Made by a program: the position numbers and the translations under genes. 64,000 bases of DNA from CAVONB01 sp963697205 (GTDB taxonomy: Bacteria; Pseudomonadota; Alphaproteobacteria; Rhizobiales; Hyphomicrobiaceae), in the NCBI GenBank assembly GCA_963697205.1, contig CAVONB010000011.1:124001-188000 (forward strand), given 5' to 3'. The notes under the pieces are model-generated. The model did not search any database. It was not told the DNA's origin and was given only the letters and a program-made list of their open reading frames with translations. Below, in pieces: positions 37,741 through 45,608 of this stretch; the first letter of the stretch is position 1, and each line of letters opens with the position of its first letter.

Positions 37741-38504
37741 TGTCGCCGTTCGATCTCGCCCGCGCACTCGACTATCCCTATGACGTGCCCGCGCGCAGCT
37801 ATCGCCTCGATGTCGCCGACGGCGTCTGCACGCAGTTCGACACCGTCGCGCTCCAGGTCCGCGAGCAAGGCACGCGCGAGGGCATCGCGGTCTACGACGT
37901 CGAAGGCGCGGTTGACGGCACGCCATTCGCACTGAAAGAGGTGTGCTTCGTCGTATCGGCCGGCTCGAACGCGTCGCCGCAGCAACTCGTGCGGAAGTTC
38001 GCAACGACCGCGACCCGCGAGGTCTATTGCATTCGCCAGCCGTTTCGCGACTTGGCGCCGGTCTATTCCGCTCATTTCACGAGCTACGGCGCCATCGCCG
38101 CCTGCCTTCATCCCCTGCCCGGCGCGCGCGGAGATCTCTTCGTCGCATTGCTCGACCCCGCAGCGCTCGCACGCATGCACGAGACCGAAAGTCTTGGGCT
38201 CAACTACGACTTCGCGCGCCTCGAATTGGAAAGCCCGTCGCCGTTCGCCGGCGCGTCTGCCCGTGCCGGCTATTACCGGTCCCGCCACGGTCCCCTGCGC
38301 GACGCCGCCGGCAACGTCATCTTGCTGGACGCTTTCGCGTATGAGCCACATGCCGCCAGCCGCCTGTCGCAGCGCCAACTCGTCGCACGCGTGCACGCCA
38401 GACTGGCCCCTGGCGAGCCGCTCGAGGCGTTTCTTGCCCGGATCGTCGGTGACGCCGCCGCGCGCTCGCGTGCGACCGATGCCCTGAAGGCGCTGCGGAT
38501 CTGA
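37737..38504 (+). CDS. Hypothetical protein downstream of dehalogenases
   Basis: 255 residues from ATG 37737, overlapping the preceding stop (ATGA), so co-translated with the dehalogenase pair. No signal peptide or membrane span. A short S-A-G-S-N-A-S-P-Q-Q-L-V-R-K-F-A-T-T segment and H-F-T-S-Y-G-A-I-A-A-C-L-H-P-L-P-G loosely recall gamma-glutamylcyclotransferase-like proteins (A/Y-G-S-N near the start), but the position is internal and the match is weak. No family is assigned. The tight coupling suggests a role with haloalkane or alcohol metabolism. Confidence 0.7.
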   Translation: MMSPFDLARALDYPYDVPARSYRLDVADGVCTQFDTVALQVREQGTREGIAVYDVEGAVDGTPFALKEVCFVVSAGSNASPQQLVRKFATTATREVYCIRQPFRDLAPVYSAHFTSYGAIAACLHPLPGARGDLFVALLDPAALARMHETESLGLNYDFARLELESPSPFAGASARAGYYRSRHGPLRDAAGNVILLDAFAYEPHAASRLSQRQLVARVHARLAPGEPLEAFLARIVGDAAARSRATDALKALRI

Positions 38505-38679
38505 CGTCCGTCGCACGGGCGGGCGCAACGGTGCCGATCGCGTCCGAGGCCGATGCGCGTGTGCCATCATCGCATGCCACCCCCGCGCGCTGCGCTTCGA
38601 TGGAACCGCCGAAACGTGCTAAGGCCGCCCGCCCGGGTCCAATCGGCTCCGCGCGCACCAACATCGGCTGGAGACCAGG

Positions 38680-39933
38680 ATGCTACCGCTCTCGTTTCTG
38701 CGAAAGCATTGGCGCTTGCTGGCGTTCGGATGGTGGATCTCGTTCTTTTCGGGCTTCGGCCAGACCTATTTCGTTTCCATCTTTGGCGGCGAGATTCGCC
38801 GGACCTTCGACCTTGGCCATGCGGCCTTCGGCACCTGCTATGCGATCGGCACGCTCGCCAGCGCCGCCGTCCTGATCTGGGCGGGTCGACTGATCGATCG
38901 CCGCTCGCTCTTGGCATTCTCCATCGCGGTTATCGCGGGGCTCGCCTTGGCCTGTGCCGTCATGGCGAGCGTCACCGGCGTTGTCTCGCTCACGCTTGCC
39001 GCGTTCGGCGTGCGCCTCTTCGGCCAGGGTTTGATGACGCACGCGGCCATGACGGCGATGGGACGCTACTTCGAGGCCGAACGCGGGCGTGCGGTGTCCT
39101 TCGCCTCCCTCGGCCACATCGCCGGCTGGGCGCTCCTGCCGCTCGCGGCCGCCGTGGTCATGCGCCTCACGGACTGGCGTATGGTCTGGCTGTTGAGCAG
39201 CGCGCTTCTGGTGCTGGTCGCCATGCCCACGATTGCGCTCCTGCTGCGCCGGCCAGACACGGCTACACCAGGCACGTCGGTCACGCCTTCGACTCTTGGG
39301 CCGGCGATAGGGGCGACACTCCAGCCGACGCCCGCGCTCGCGCCGCGCATCGAGCGCGCGAGCGTCACGCTCGGCGATGCCCTGCGCGATCGCGATCTCT
39401 ATCTGCGATTGCCGGTCCTGCTCGCACCAGCCTTCATCACGACCGGGCTCATTTTCCATCAGGTCCACATCGGCACCGTGAAGGGATGGAGCCTCACCCT
39501 GATCGCGAGCGCCTTGTCCGTCTTTGCACTGGGATCGCTGCTCGCCACGTTGGTGAGCGGCATCATCGTCGACCGTTGGAGCGCCCGCCGTCTCCTACCG
39601 TTTTGCCTGGCACCGATCGCCGTGGCGTGTCTGGTTCTGGCCCATGCCGCGTCGGCCATCGCCGCCACCGCCTACTTCGGCATCCTCGGGTTCGGTTCGG
39701 GCCTGATGCAGGTCGTCCTCGGCGCGATCTGGGCGGAGCTCTACGGGGTCACCCATCTCGGCGCCATTCGCGCCTTCGGCACTTCGGCCATGGTGTTCTC
39801 GTCCGGGCTGGCGCCCGCCGTCATGGGTGCGGTGATGGATGTCGGCTGGACGGTCGATGCGCTGGCGCTGTCGTGCGCGGCCTATTGCGTGCTCGCGTCG
39901 GCCGTGTCGCTACTCGCGCGCTACAGTCCCTGA
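38680..39933 (+). CDS. MFS transporter
   Basis: 417 residues with about 12 membrane segments in two six-helix halves joined by a Thr/Pro-rich loop (about 198-225). The first cytoplasmic loop carries an MFS-like W-A-G-R-L-I-D-R-R-S (variant of the G-x3-D-R-x-G motif), and loop 8-9 has V-S-G-I-I-V-D-R-W-S-A-R-R. Inner-membrane carrier, substrate unknown. It stands alone: 175 bases from the hypothetical gene and 123 from the binding-protein gene. No promoter is obvious in the 175-base gap. Confidence 0.87.
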   Translation: MLPLSFLRKHWRLLAFGWWISFFSGFGQTYFVSIFGGEIRRTFDLGHAAFGTCYAIGTLASAAVLIWAGRLIDRRSLLAFSIAVIAGLALACAVMASVTGVVSLTLAAFGVRLFGQGLMTHAAMTAMGRYFEAERGRAVSFASLGHIAGWALLPLAAAVVMRLTDWRMVWLLSSALLVLVAMPTIALLLRRPDTATPGTSVTPSTLGPAIGATLQPTPALAPRIERASVTLGDALRDRDLYLRLPVLLAPAFITTGLIFHQVHIGTVKGWSLTLIASALSVFALGSLLATLVSGIIVDRWSARRLLPFCLAPIAVACLVLAHAASAIAATAYFGILGFGSGLMQVVLGAIWAELYGVTHLGAIRAFGTSAMVFSSGLAPAVMGAVMDVGWTVDALALSCAAYCVLASAVSLLARYSP

Positions 39934-40056
39934 CCCCGCCCGTCGCCAGCGCGGCATAACGCAGGCCGAGCGATGGCCGCCGTTGACCCGGTGGCGTCCG
40001 GCATGGCATCAGCGCTGGAAACCTTTTGAACCAAAGCCACGAACCGAGGAAACCCT

Positions 40057-40761
40057 ATGGCCGACGTAAGGATTCTGGGCACCATCGCCTTGAAGGGCGT
40101 TCTGACCGAGTACGAGCCGGCCTTCAAGGCCCAGCATGGCGCCGGCTTCACCTACGTCTGGGGCCCGACCGGCACCGTCTACGATCGACTGCGCGCCGGC
40201 GAGGCCCACGACGTCGTCATCGCCGTGCCCGACGCCATCGACACGCTGATCGCGGAAGGCCTCGTTGCGGCCGGCTCGCGACAGGACTTCGCCAAGTCCG
40301 TCGTCGGCGTAGCCGTCAAGTCGGGCACACCTCACCCGAAGATCGCCACCGTCGAGGACGTCAAGGCGGCCCTGCGCAGCGCCAAGTCCGTCGCCTACAC
40401 CGATCCGGCAACCCAAGCCGCCTCCGGCCTGCACATCGCCAAGCTGCTGGCCGACTGGGGCATGACGGATGAGATCAACGCCAAGACCAAGTTCGGCCGC
40501 GGCGGCCCCGTCGCCGAATTCCTGGTCACCGGCGAGGCCGAGATCGCGCTCCAGCAGTTCTGCGAGCATATGCTGGTCAAGGGCGTCGACGTCGTCGGCG
40601 CCGTGCCCGACGAGATCAACAAGGTGTCCACGTTCTCGCTCGGTCTGGGTGCCAAGGCCGGCGACGTGGCCGCCGCCAAGGCGCTGCTCGCCTGGCTGAC
40701 CGACCCCGCCCAGCACCCGACGCTGCGCAAGCATGGCCTCTTCGCGATGCACGAGGTGTGA
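40057..40761 (+). CDS. Substrate-binding-type protein (ModA-like) lacking a signal peptide
   Basis: 234 residues with a periplasmic-binding-protein type II layout: V-R-I-L-G-T-I-A-L-K-G-V-L-T-E-Y-E-P-A-F, then A-G-E-A-H-D-V-V-I-A-V-P-D-A-I-D-T-L, A-Y-T-D-P-A-T-Q-A-A-S-G and G-E-A-E-I-A-L-Q-Q-F. This is the molybdate/tungstate-binding ModA-like pattern. There is no signal peptide, and no in-frame upstream extension supplies one, so the protein appears cytoplasmic, unlike ModA. No ABC permease or ATPase is nearby. It may sense or buffer a small ligand. Confidence 0.8.
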   Translation: MADVRILGTIALKGVLTEYEPAFKAQHGAGFTYVWGPTGTVYDRLRAGEAHDVVIAVPDAIDTLIAEGLVAAGSRQDFAKSVVGVAVKSGTPHPKIATVEDVKAALRSAKSVAYTDPATQAASGLHIAKLLADWGMTDEINAKTKFGRGGPVAEFLVTGEAEIALQQFCEHMLVKGVDVVGAVPDEINKVSTFSLGLGAKAGDVAAAKALLAWLTDPAQHPTLRKHGLFAMHEV

Positions 40762-40841
40762 GTTCCGCACGTCGCGTCGGCGGCATCCGCGCGACGGCCG
40801 CCGGCGCCGCCGTCCCTTCGAGCGGCGCGACGGGAGGCACC

Positions 40842-41831
40842 ATGGACGCCGCCACGACAGCCTTTCGCCGCGTGGAGAACGTGCCGCGCGGCATCGTCTA
40901 TATGATCGGCGCGACGCTGCTCTTTGCCTTGAGCAGCGTCGTGGTCAAATGGCAGCTCGCCATCTATCCGCCCGGTGAAGTCGCCTTCTTCCGGCAGGCC
41001 TTCTCGTTCGTCTTCTGCGCCATCACGATCCTGCCTGCGACCGGCCTAGCCGTGTTCCGGTCCCGCCGGCGGATCCAACACGTCGCGCGCGGCGGTCTGC
41101 AGTTCACCGCGCAGATGTGCATGGTCATGGCACTGAGCCTGATGCCGCTGGGCTCGGCCATGTCGATCAGCTTTTCGGCCCCGTTGTTCGCCGCCCTGAT
41201 CTCGGTCGTCATCTTCGGTGAGCGCGTCGGCATTCACAGGACCGCGGCGCTGATCGTCGGCTTCGGCGGCGTGCTTCTCGTCACCGAGCCGTCCGGCGGC
41301 GCGGTCGAGGTCGGCGCGATGTGGGCGCTGGCCAACGCGGTCCTCTATGCCTCCGTGAACGTCACCGTGCGCCGCATGAGCGCGACGGAGTCGGCCGAAA
41401 CGCTGACCATGTACCAGATGGTGGTGCTCACGATCCTGATGGCGGGCCTGCTGCCGTTCGGATTCGAGGCCCCCGAGTGGTGGGACGTCGTATTGCTCGG
41501 CCTCGCCGGCTACGCCAACGGCCTCGGCCAGGTGTGGTGGACGCGTTCACTGAGCATGGCCCCGCCGACGGCGGTCATGCCCTATTATTACATGTCGCTC
41601 GTATGGGCGATGCTGTTCGGCTTCATCGTCTGGCACGAGATTCCGACCCTGTCCGTGTTCGCCGGCGCCGGCGTCGTGATGATCTCAGGCCTCTATCTGA
41701 TCTGGCGCGAGGACATTGCCCGCAAGCGCGCGGCCCAGGCCAAGCTGCAGGCAGGCATCGACGCACAGGCTCACACGCGCACACACCCGCACGCACCCCG
41801 CGGTCAGCCCTCCCGCCGGCGGTTCGACTGA
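40842..41831 (+). CDS. EamA/DMT-family transporter
   Basis: 329 residues from ATG 40842, which has GGGAGG just upstream; GTG 40758 is an earlier alternative that would overlap the preceding stop. Ten hydrophobic segments form two EamA repeats. The N-terminal half begins G-I-V-Y-M-I-G-A-T-L-L-F-A-L-S-S-V, and the second half ends G-A-G-V-V-M-I-S-G-L-Y-L-I-W-R-E. The C-terminal ~35 residues are a His/Ala/Arg-rich tail (H-T-R-T-H-P-H-A-P). Probable metabolite exporter; substrate unknown. Confidence 0.87.
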   Translation: MDAATTAFRRVENVPRGIVYMIGATLLFALSSVVVKWQLAIYPPGEVAFFRQAFSFVFCAITILPATGLAVFRSRRRIQHVARGGLQFTAQMCMVMALSLMPLGSAMSISFSAPLFAALISVVIFGERVGIHRTAALIVGFGGVLLVTEPSGGAVEVGAMWALANAVLYASVNVTVRRMSATESAETLTMYQMVVLTILMAGLLPFGFEAPEWWDVVLLGLAGYANGLGQVWWTRSLSMAPPTAVMPYYYMSLVWAMLFGFIVWHEIPTLSVFAGAGVVMISGLYLIWREDIARKRAAQAKLQAGIDAQAHTRTHPHAPRGQPSRRRFD

Positions 41832-41949
41832 CGCCCGGGTCTCCCCCGCTCGATCAGCGCATCTGTTCGCCGCCTGTCGCTAACGACAGCCGCCGCCAAT
41901 TTGCCTATCGTGCGAGCACCATCAGAAACGATCAGGCGAGGACCAGCCC

Positions 41950-42537
41950 ATGAAGACCATCCAGATGACGCCGGAGCAGATGAAGCCCTACATTGCGCGC
42001 TTCGACAGCCTCGTCGCCAACAAGGCCAAGACCGACGGCAAGATCCCCCCGGCCGCACGCGAGGCGTTGACCGCCCGCGCCACGAAGACGGTGATCGCCG
42101 ATCCCAACGCGACCAACACGCCATGGGGCGCGGGCGGCGAGGGCGGCCCTATTCCCGGTCCGCCGAGCTTTGCCCTCGTCATCGCGGAATGCGAGCCGGG
42201 CAACGGGCCGGGACTGCACTCCCACCAGCGCTCGACCGAGACCTTCACCTGCATCAAGGGGCGCTTCCGCATCGAATGGGGCGATCACGCCGAGCACGCG
42301 ATCGAGCTGGGACTGTTCGACACGATTTCCGTGCCCCCCGGCGTGATGCGCCGCTTCGTCAACATCTCCGACGATACGGGCCTGCTGTACGTGATCGTGC
42401 AGGGCGGACAGGCAGGCTTGCGCGACGTCGCTTTCGCGCCGAGCGTGGGTGCCGATCTCGAACAGCGCTTCGGTTCCCAAGTCGTCGAGGAATTGAAGAA
42501 GGTTGGCTACACCTTCGACGCCGGCATCGATACGTGA
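41950..42537 (+). CDS. Cupin-domain protein
   Basis: 195 residues. The cupin motif 1 is G-P-G-L-H-S-H-Q-R-S-T-E-T-F-T-C-I-K-G, with metal ligands His, His and Glu, and motif 2 is in the S-V-P-P-G-V-M-R-R-F-V-N-I strand. A ~70-residue N-terminal segment precedes the barrel. Family members include dioxygenases, isomerases and sensors; the role cannot be decided. It is separated by 118 bases from the DMT gene and convergent with the dehydrogenase. Confidence 0.82.
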   Translation: MKTIQMTPEQMKPYIARFDSLVANKAKTDGKIPPAAREALTARATKTVIADPNATNTPWGAGGEGGPIPGPPSFALVIAECEPGNGPGLHSHQRSTETFTCIKGRFRIEWGDHAEHAIELGLFDTISVPPGVMRRFVNISDDTGLLYVIVQGGQAGLRDVAFAPSVGADLEQRFGSQVVEELKKVGYTFDAGIDT

Positions 42538-42610
42538 GCAGGCGACCGCGCGGTGGGCAGAACGCCGACCGCGCTCCGCCTCGCCCGTGCTCCTTATGCG
42601 CCGCTGCGGC

Positions 42611-43600
42611 TCAAGGCCGGGCCCGCGCGTTTGCCATCACGTCGGGATTGACCACGTTCGTCGGTGCTCCGGCGGCATAGGCGACGATCTGGTCGAAGAT
42701 GTCGGTGAACTGCGTCTGGTACTCTTCCTTGGTCACGTAGCCGATGTGCGGCGTCGCCACCACGTTTGGCATCGAAAGCAGCGGGTGCATGGGATCGCGC
42801 AACGGCTCCTCCTCGAACACGTCGACCGCCGCCATGCCGGGCCGCCCGTTGTCCAGCGCCGCCACCAGCGCGTCGGGCTCGACCAGTCCTGCCCGGCTCG
42901 TGTTGACGAACAGCGCCGAAGGCTTCATGCGCGCCAGATCCTCACCCTTCACGATCCCGCGCGTCCCATCGACGAGCCGCATGTGCAGCGAGATCACGTC
43001 GCACGTCTCGAAGAAGTGCGCCTTGCTGTCCGCCACCATCAGCCCGTCCGCCCGCGCCGCCTCCCGCGATGTCTCGCGCGCCCACACCATCACCGGCATG
43101 TCGAACGCCCGGCCGTAGTGCGCCACCTGCCGCGCGATGCGTCCGTAGCCGTAGAGCCCGAGCGTCTTGCCCTGAAGCGTGTTCCCGACGCCGATTTGCC
43201 AGCGTCCCTCCTGCAGCGCGCGCATCTGCTGCGGGATCTCGCGCATGGCCGCCAGGATCAGACCCCATGTCAATTCCGCCGTCGCATAGGACGGCGTACC
43301 CGCGTGCTGGCTCGACGACACGATGATGCCAAGCCGCGTGCACGCGTCGATGTCGATATGCGGATAGACGCTCCGCTGGCTGATGAGGCGCAGCTTCGGT
43401 AGCCGCTCGAGCAGCGGTGCGCGGATCTGTGTGCGCTCGCGGATCAGCACCAGCACCTCGGTGTCCTTGAGCCGCTCGGCGAGCGCATCGACCGCCTGCA
43501 CGTGGTCGTTCCAGATCGTGACCTCGTGCCCGGCGAGCTTGGCATAGCAGGGCAGCGTGCTGAGCGTATCGAAGTAGTCGTCGAGGATCGTGACCTTCAT
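42611..43600 (-). CDS. D-2-hydroxyacid dehydrogenase family protein (SerA-like)
   Basis: 329 residues. The Rossmann motif is L-Y-G-Y-G-R-I-A. Catalytic residues of the D-2-hydroxyacid dehydrogenase family are present: Arg in N-T-S-R-A-G-L-V, Glu in V-D-V-F-E-E-E-P and His in T-P-H-I-G-Y. The family reduces 2-oxo acids with NAD(P)H. It lacks the ACT and ASB domains of full SerA, so a catabolic or hydroxypyruvate-type role is likelier than serine synthesis. It is divergent from the FAH-family gene across 310 bases. Confidence 0.9.
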   Translation of the reverse strand: MKVTILDDYFDTLSTLPCYAKLAGHEVTIWNDHVQAVDALAERLKDTEVLVLIRERTQIRAPLLERLPKLRLISQRSVYPHIDIDACTRLGIIVSSSQHAGTPSYATAELTWGLILAAMREIPQQMRALQEGRWQIGVGNTLQGKTLGLYGYGRIARQVAHYGRAFDMPVMVWARETSREAARADGLMVADSKAHFFETCDVISLHMRLVDGTRGIVKGEDLARMKPSALFVNTSRAGLVEPDALVAALDNGRPGMAAVDVFEEEPLRDPMHPLLSMPNVVATPHIGYVTKEEYQTQFTDIFDQIVAYAAGAPTNVVNPDVMANARARP

Positions 43601-43777
43601 GGGCGAAGCCTTTCGCGGGGCGGCATCGGTGGCCGTCGGTTTCGCGCAGTCCTATCACCGCCGCATAACCGCGGTCGACCCGTGAAAGTTGACCTGCCCG
43701 CTCGGAGCTTCGCGGCGGGGGCGAGGCTTTGTGTTCGCCCACCCAGCCTGACGGGACCCACCTGCGACGTCAAACCG

Positions 43778-43806
43778 TTGGCGGCTGGCCCGGCGCGGAG
43801 TATCAT
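43778..43806 (+). promoter_or_regulatory. Sigma-70-like promoter candidate for the FAH/aldolase operon
   Basis: In the 310-base divergent gap 43601-43910, TTGGCG (43778-43783) and TATCAT (43801-43806) are separated by 17 bases, about 105 bases before the ATG of the FAH-family gene. Spacing is ideal and the -10 element is good. The rest of this gap shows no other feature. Confidence 0.4.
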
Positions 43807-43910
43807 CCCTGCCAACGCCTGGGCCGGCGACCTTCGGCGCGTGGACCCGCAAAGACTTCGTGCGCTCCGGACCCGGCGAGGAGGATACGCAACCCGGATG
43901 GGATCACATC

Positions 43911-44693
43911 ATGAAATGGTGCCGCTTCGAGCGTGACGGCAAGCCGTCCTATGGCGTGATCGAGGGTGATCGCATCACCGCGGTCGATGGCATCCCCTGG
44001 GGCGAGCACAAGAAGACGTCCGCAAGCTACCCGCTTGCCGCCTCCAAGCTCCTGATCCCGACCGTCCCCTCCACGTTCTTCTGCGCGGGCATCAACTACG
44101 CCGAGCACGTCCGCCTGATGGCGAAGAAGCGCGGCGTCGAGCCCGACTATCCCAAGCGCCCGGAGATCGGCTACCGCGCCAACAATGCGCTGTGCGCCCA
44201 CGACGAGCCGATCGTGAAGCCGGCCGGGTCCGGTGCCAATTTCCAGTACGAGGGCGAACTCGTCGCCGTCTTCGGTAAACGCGCACGGAACGTGTCGAAG
44301 GAGAACGCGCTCGACTACGTGTTCGGCTGGACCATCGGCAACGATGTGTCCGAGCGCGACTGGCAGAAGTCCGATCGCACGATGTATCGCTCCAAGAACG
44401 CCGATACCTTCAAGCCGATGGGCCCGTGGATCGAGACCGACGTCAGCCTCGACGCCATGGTCACCACCATCAAGCTCAACGGCAAGGTGGTCGACACCTT
44501 CAAGACCAACAACATGGTCTTCGACGCCCCGACCTACATTGCAGAGGTGTCGAAGTACTGCACCATCGAGCCGGGCGACGTCATGTGGCTCGGCACCGAC
44601 CTCGTACCGTCCAACATGACGGTCGGGGATGTTTGCGAAATCGAGATCAGCGGCATTGGGACGCTTCGCAACCCGGTCGTCGCGGAAGGCTGA
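43911..44693 (+). CDS. Fumarylacetoacetate hydrolase (FAH) family protein
   Basis: 260 residues from ATG 43911. FAH fold: F-F-C-A-G-I-N-Y-A-E-H, acidic metal ligands in Y-E-G-E-L-V-A-V-F-G-K-R-A-R-N-V, then G-W-T-I-G-N-D-V-S-E-R-D-W-Q and the C-terminal E-P-G-D-V-M-W-L-G-T and I-S-G-I-G-T-L-R-N-P-V. It uses Mg2+ or similar to cleave or hydrate C-C bonds of 2-oxo/1,3-diketo acids in aromatic or sugar-acid catabolism. It is coupled in an operon with the class II aldolase 12 bases later. Confidence 0.9.
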   Translation: MKWCRFERDGKPSYGVIEGDRITAVDGIPWGEHKKTSASYPLAASKLLIPTVPSTFFCAGINYAEHVRLMAKKRGVEPDYPKRPEIGYRANNALCAHDEPIVKPAGSGANFQYEGELVAVFGKRARNVSKENALDYVFGWTIGNDVSERDWQKSDRTMYRSKNADTFKPMGPWIETDVSLDAMVTTIKLNGKVVDTFKTNNMVFDAPTYIAEVSKYCTIEPGDVMWLGTDLVPSNMTVGDVCEIEISGIGTLRNPVVAEG

Positions 44694-44705
44694 GGAGAAA
44701 ACGCC

Positions 44706-45464
44706 ATGAACGTGCATCTGAAACCGGCATCGGCAACCGGCATGACCGCCGAGGAGTGGGAGGCCCGCGTCGAGCTGGCCGCCGTCTACCGGCTTTGCCA
44801 CTATTACGGCTGGGGCGAGCTGATCTACAATCACTGCTCCCACCGCGTGCCGGGCGAGCCCAACAAGATCCTCATGAAGCGCCACGCCGATATGTGGAGC
44901 GAGGTGACGGCCTCCAACCTGGTCAAGGTCGACATCCGCGAGGACCTGGACGAGCGGTCCGGCGTCAACCGCCCGGGCTTCACGCTGCACGGCGGCCTGA
45001 TGGCCGGCCGTCCCGAAATCAACTGTGCCGTCCACATTCATGGCGACACCGGCATGGCGATCTCGGCGATCAAGCACGGCCTGCGCATGGTCTCCCAGCA
45101 GGCGGTCCGCTTCTACAACCGCGTCGGATATCACCCCTACGAGGGCATCACCGAGGACTTCGGCGAGCGTGAGCGCATCCTGAAGAACTTCGGAACCAAC
45201 CGTGCGCTCATCATGCACAACCACGGCCTCGTCACCGTCGGCAAGAGTGCGCGCGAAGCGTTGATCCTGATGAAGTATCTCGTCAGCGCGGCCAACATCC
45301 AGATGCGGCTCGAGGCGACGGGATCCGACCTGATCGAGATCCCGCCGGACGTTTGCGAGAAGACGGCCAAGCAGTTCGAGAGCCACGACGCAGGCCGCGG
45401 CGGCGCCGACTGGCCGGCATACATGCGCCTTCTCGACTCCATCGACCCGAGTTTCAAGTTCTGA
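44706..45464 (+). CDS. Class II aldolase/adducin family protein
   Basis: 252 residues with AGGAG upstream of the ATG. Zn2+ ligands are visible in C-A-V-H-I-H-G-D and M-H-N-H-G-L-V-T-V-G, and the first glycine/Asn loop in E-L-I-Y-N-H-C-S-H-R. Members are fuculose-phosphate aldolase-like enzymes and decarboxylases. With the FAH protein directly upstream it probably forms a short pathway that cleaves a 2-oxo acid. A strong terminator follows 29 bases after the stop. Confidence 0.9.
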   Translation: MNVHLKPASATGMTAEEWEARVELAAVYRLCHYYGWGELIYNHCSHRVPGEPNKILMKRHADMWSEVTASNLVKVDIREDLDERSGVNRPGFTLHGGLMAGRPEINCAVHIHGDTGMAISAIKHGLRMVSQQAVRFYNRVGYHPYEGITEDFGERERILKNFGTNRALIMHNHGLVTVGKSAREALILMKYLVSAANIQMRLEATGSDLIEIPPDVCEKTAKQFESHDAGRGGADWPAYMRLLDSIDPSFKF

Positions 45465-45492
45465 GACGCTTTTCGGCGCTGCCGTCACGTCG

Positions 45493-45519
45493 AAGGGCCG
45501 GCCGCAATGCCGGCCCTTT
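45493..45519 (+). terminator. Rho-independent terminator after the aldolase gene
   Basis: A perfect 10-bp stem AAGGGCCGGC / GCCGGCCCTT with a 6-base loop (CGCAAT) and a short T-run lies 29 bases after the aldolase stop. It closes the FAH/aldolase operon. Confidence 0.8.
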
Positions 45520-45608
45520 GTGCGTTCTGACGGGGCGAGCCTTGCGCTGCAGCGTGCTGCTCGAGCCTTGGCGCGCACCGGGCCGATCGCGCGCCGTCGA
45601 CCGCCCGC

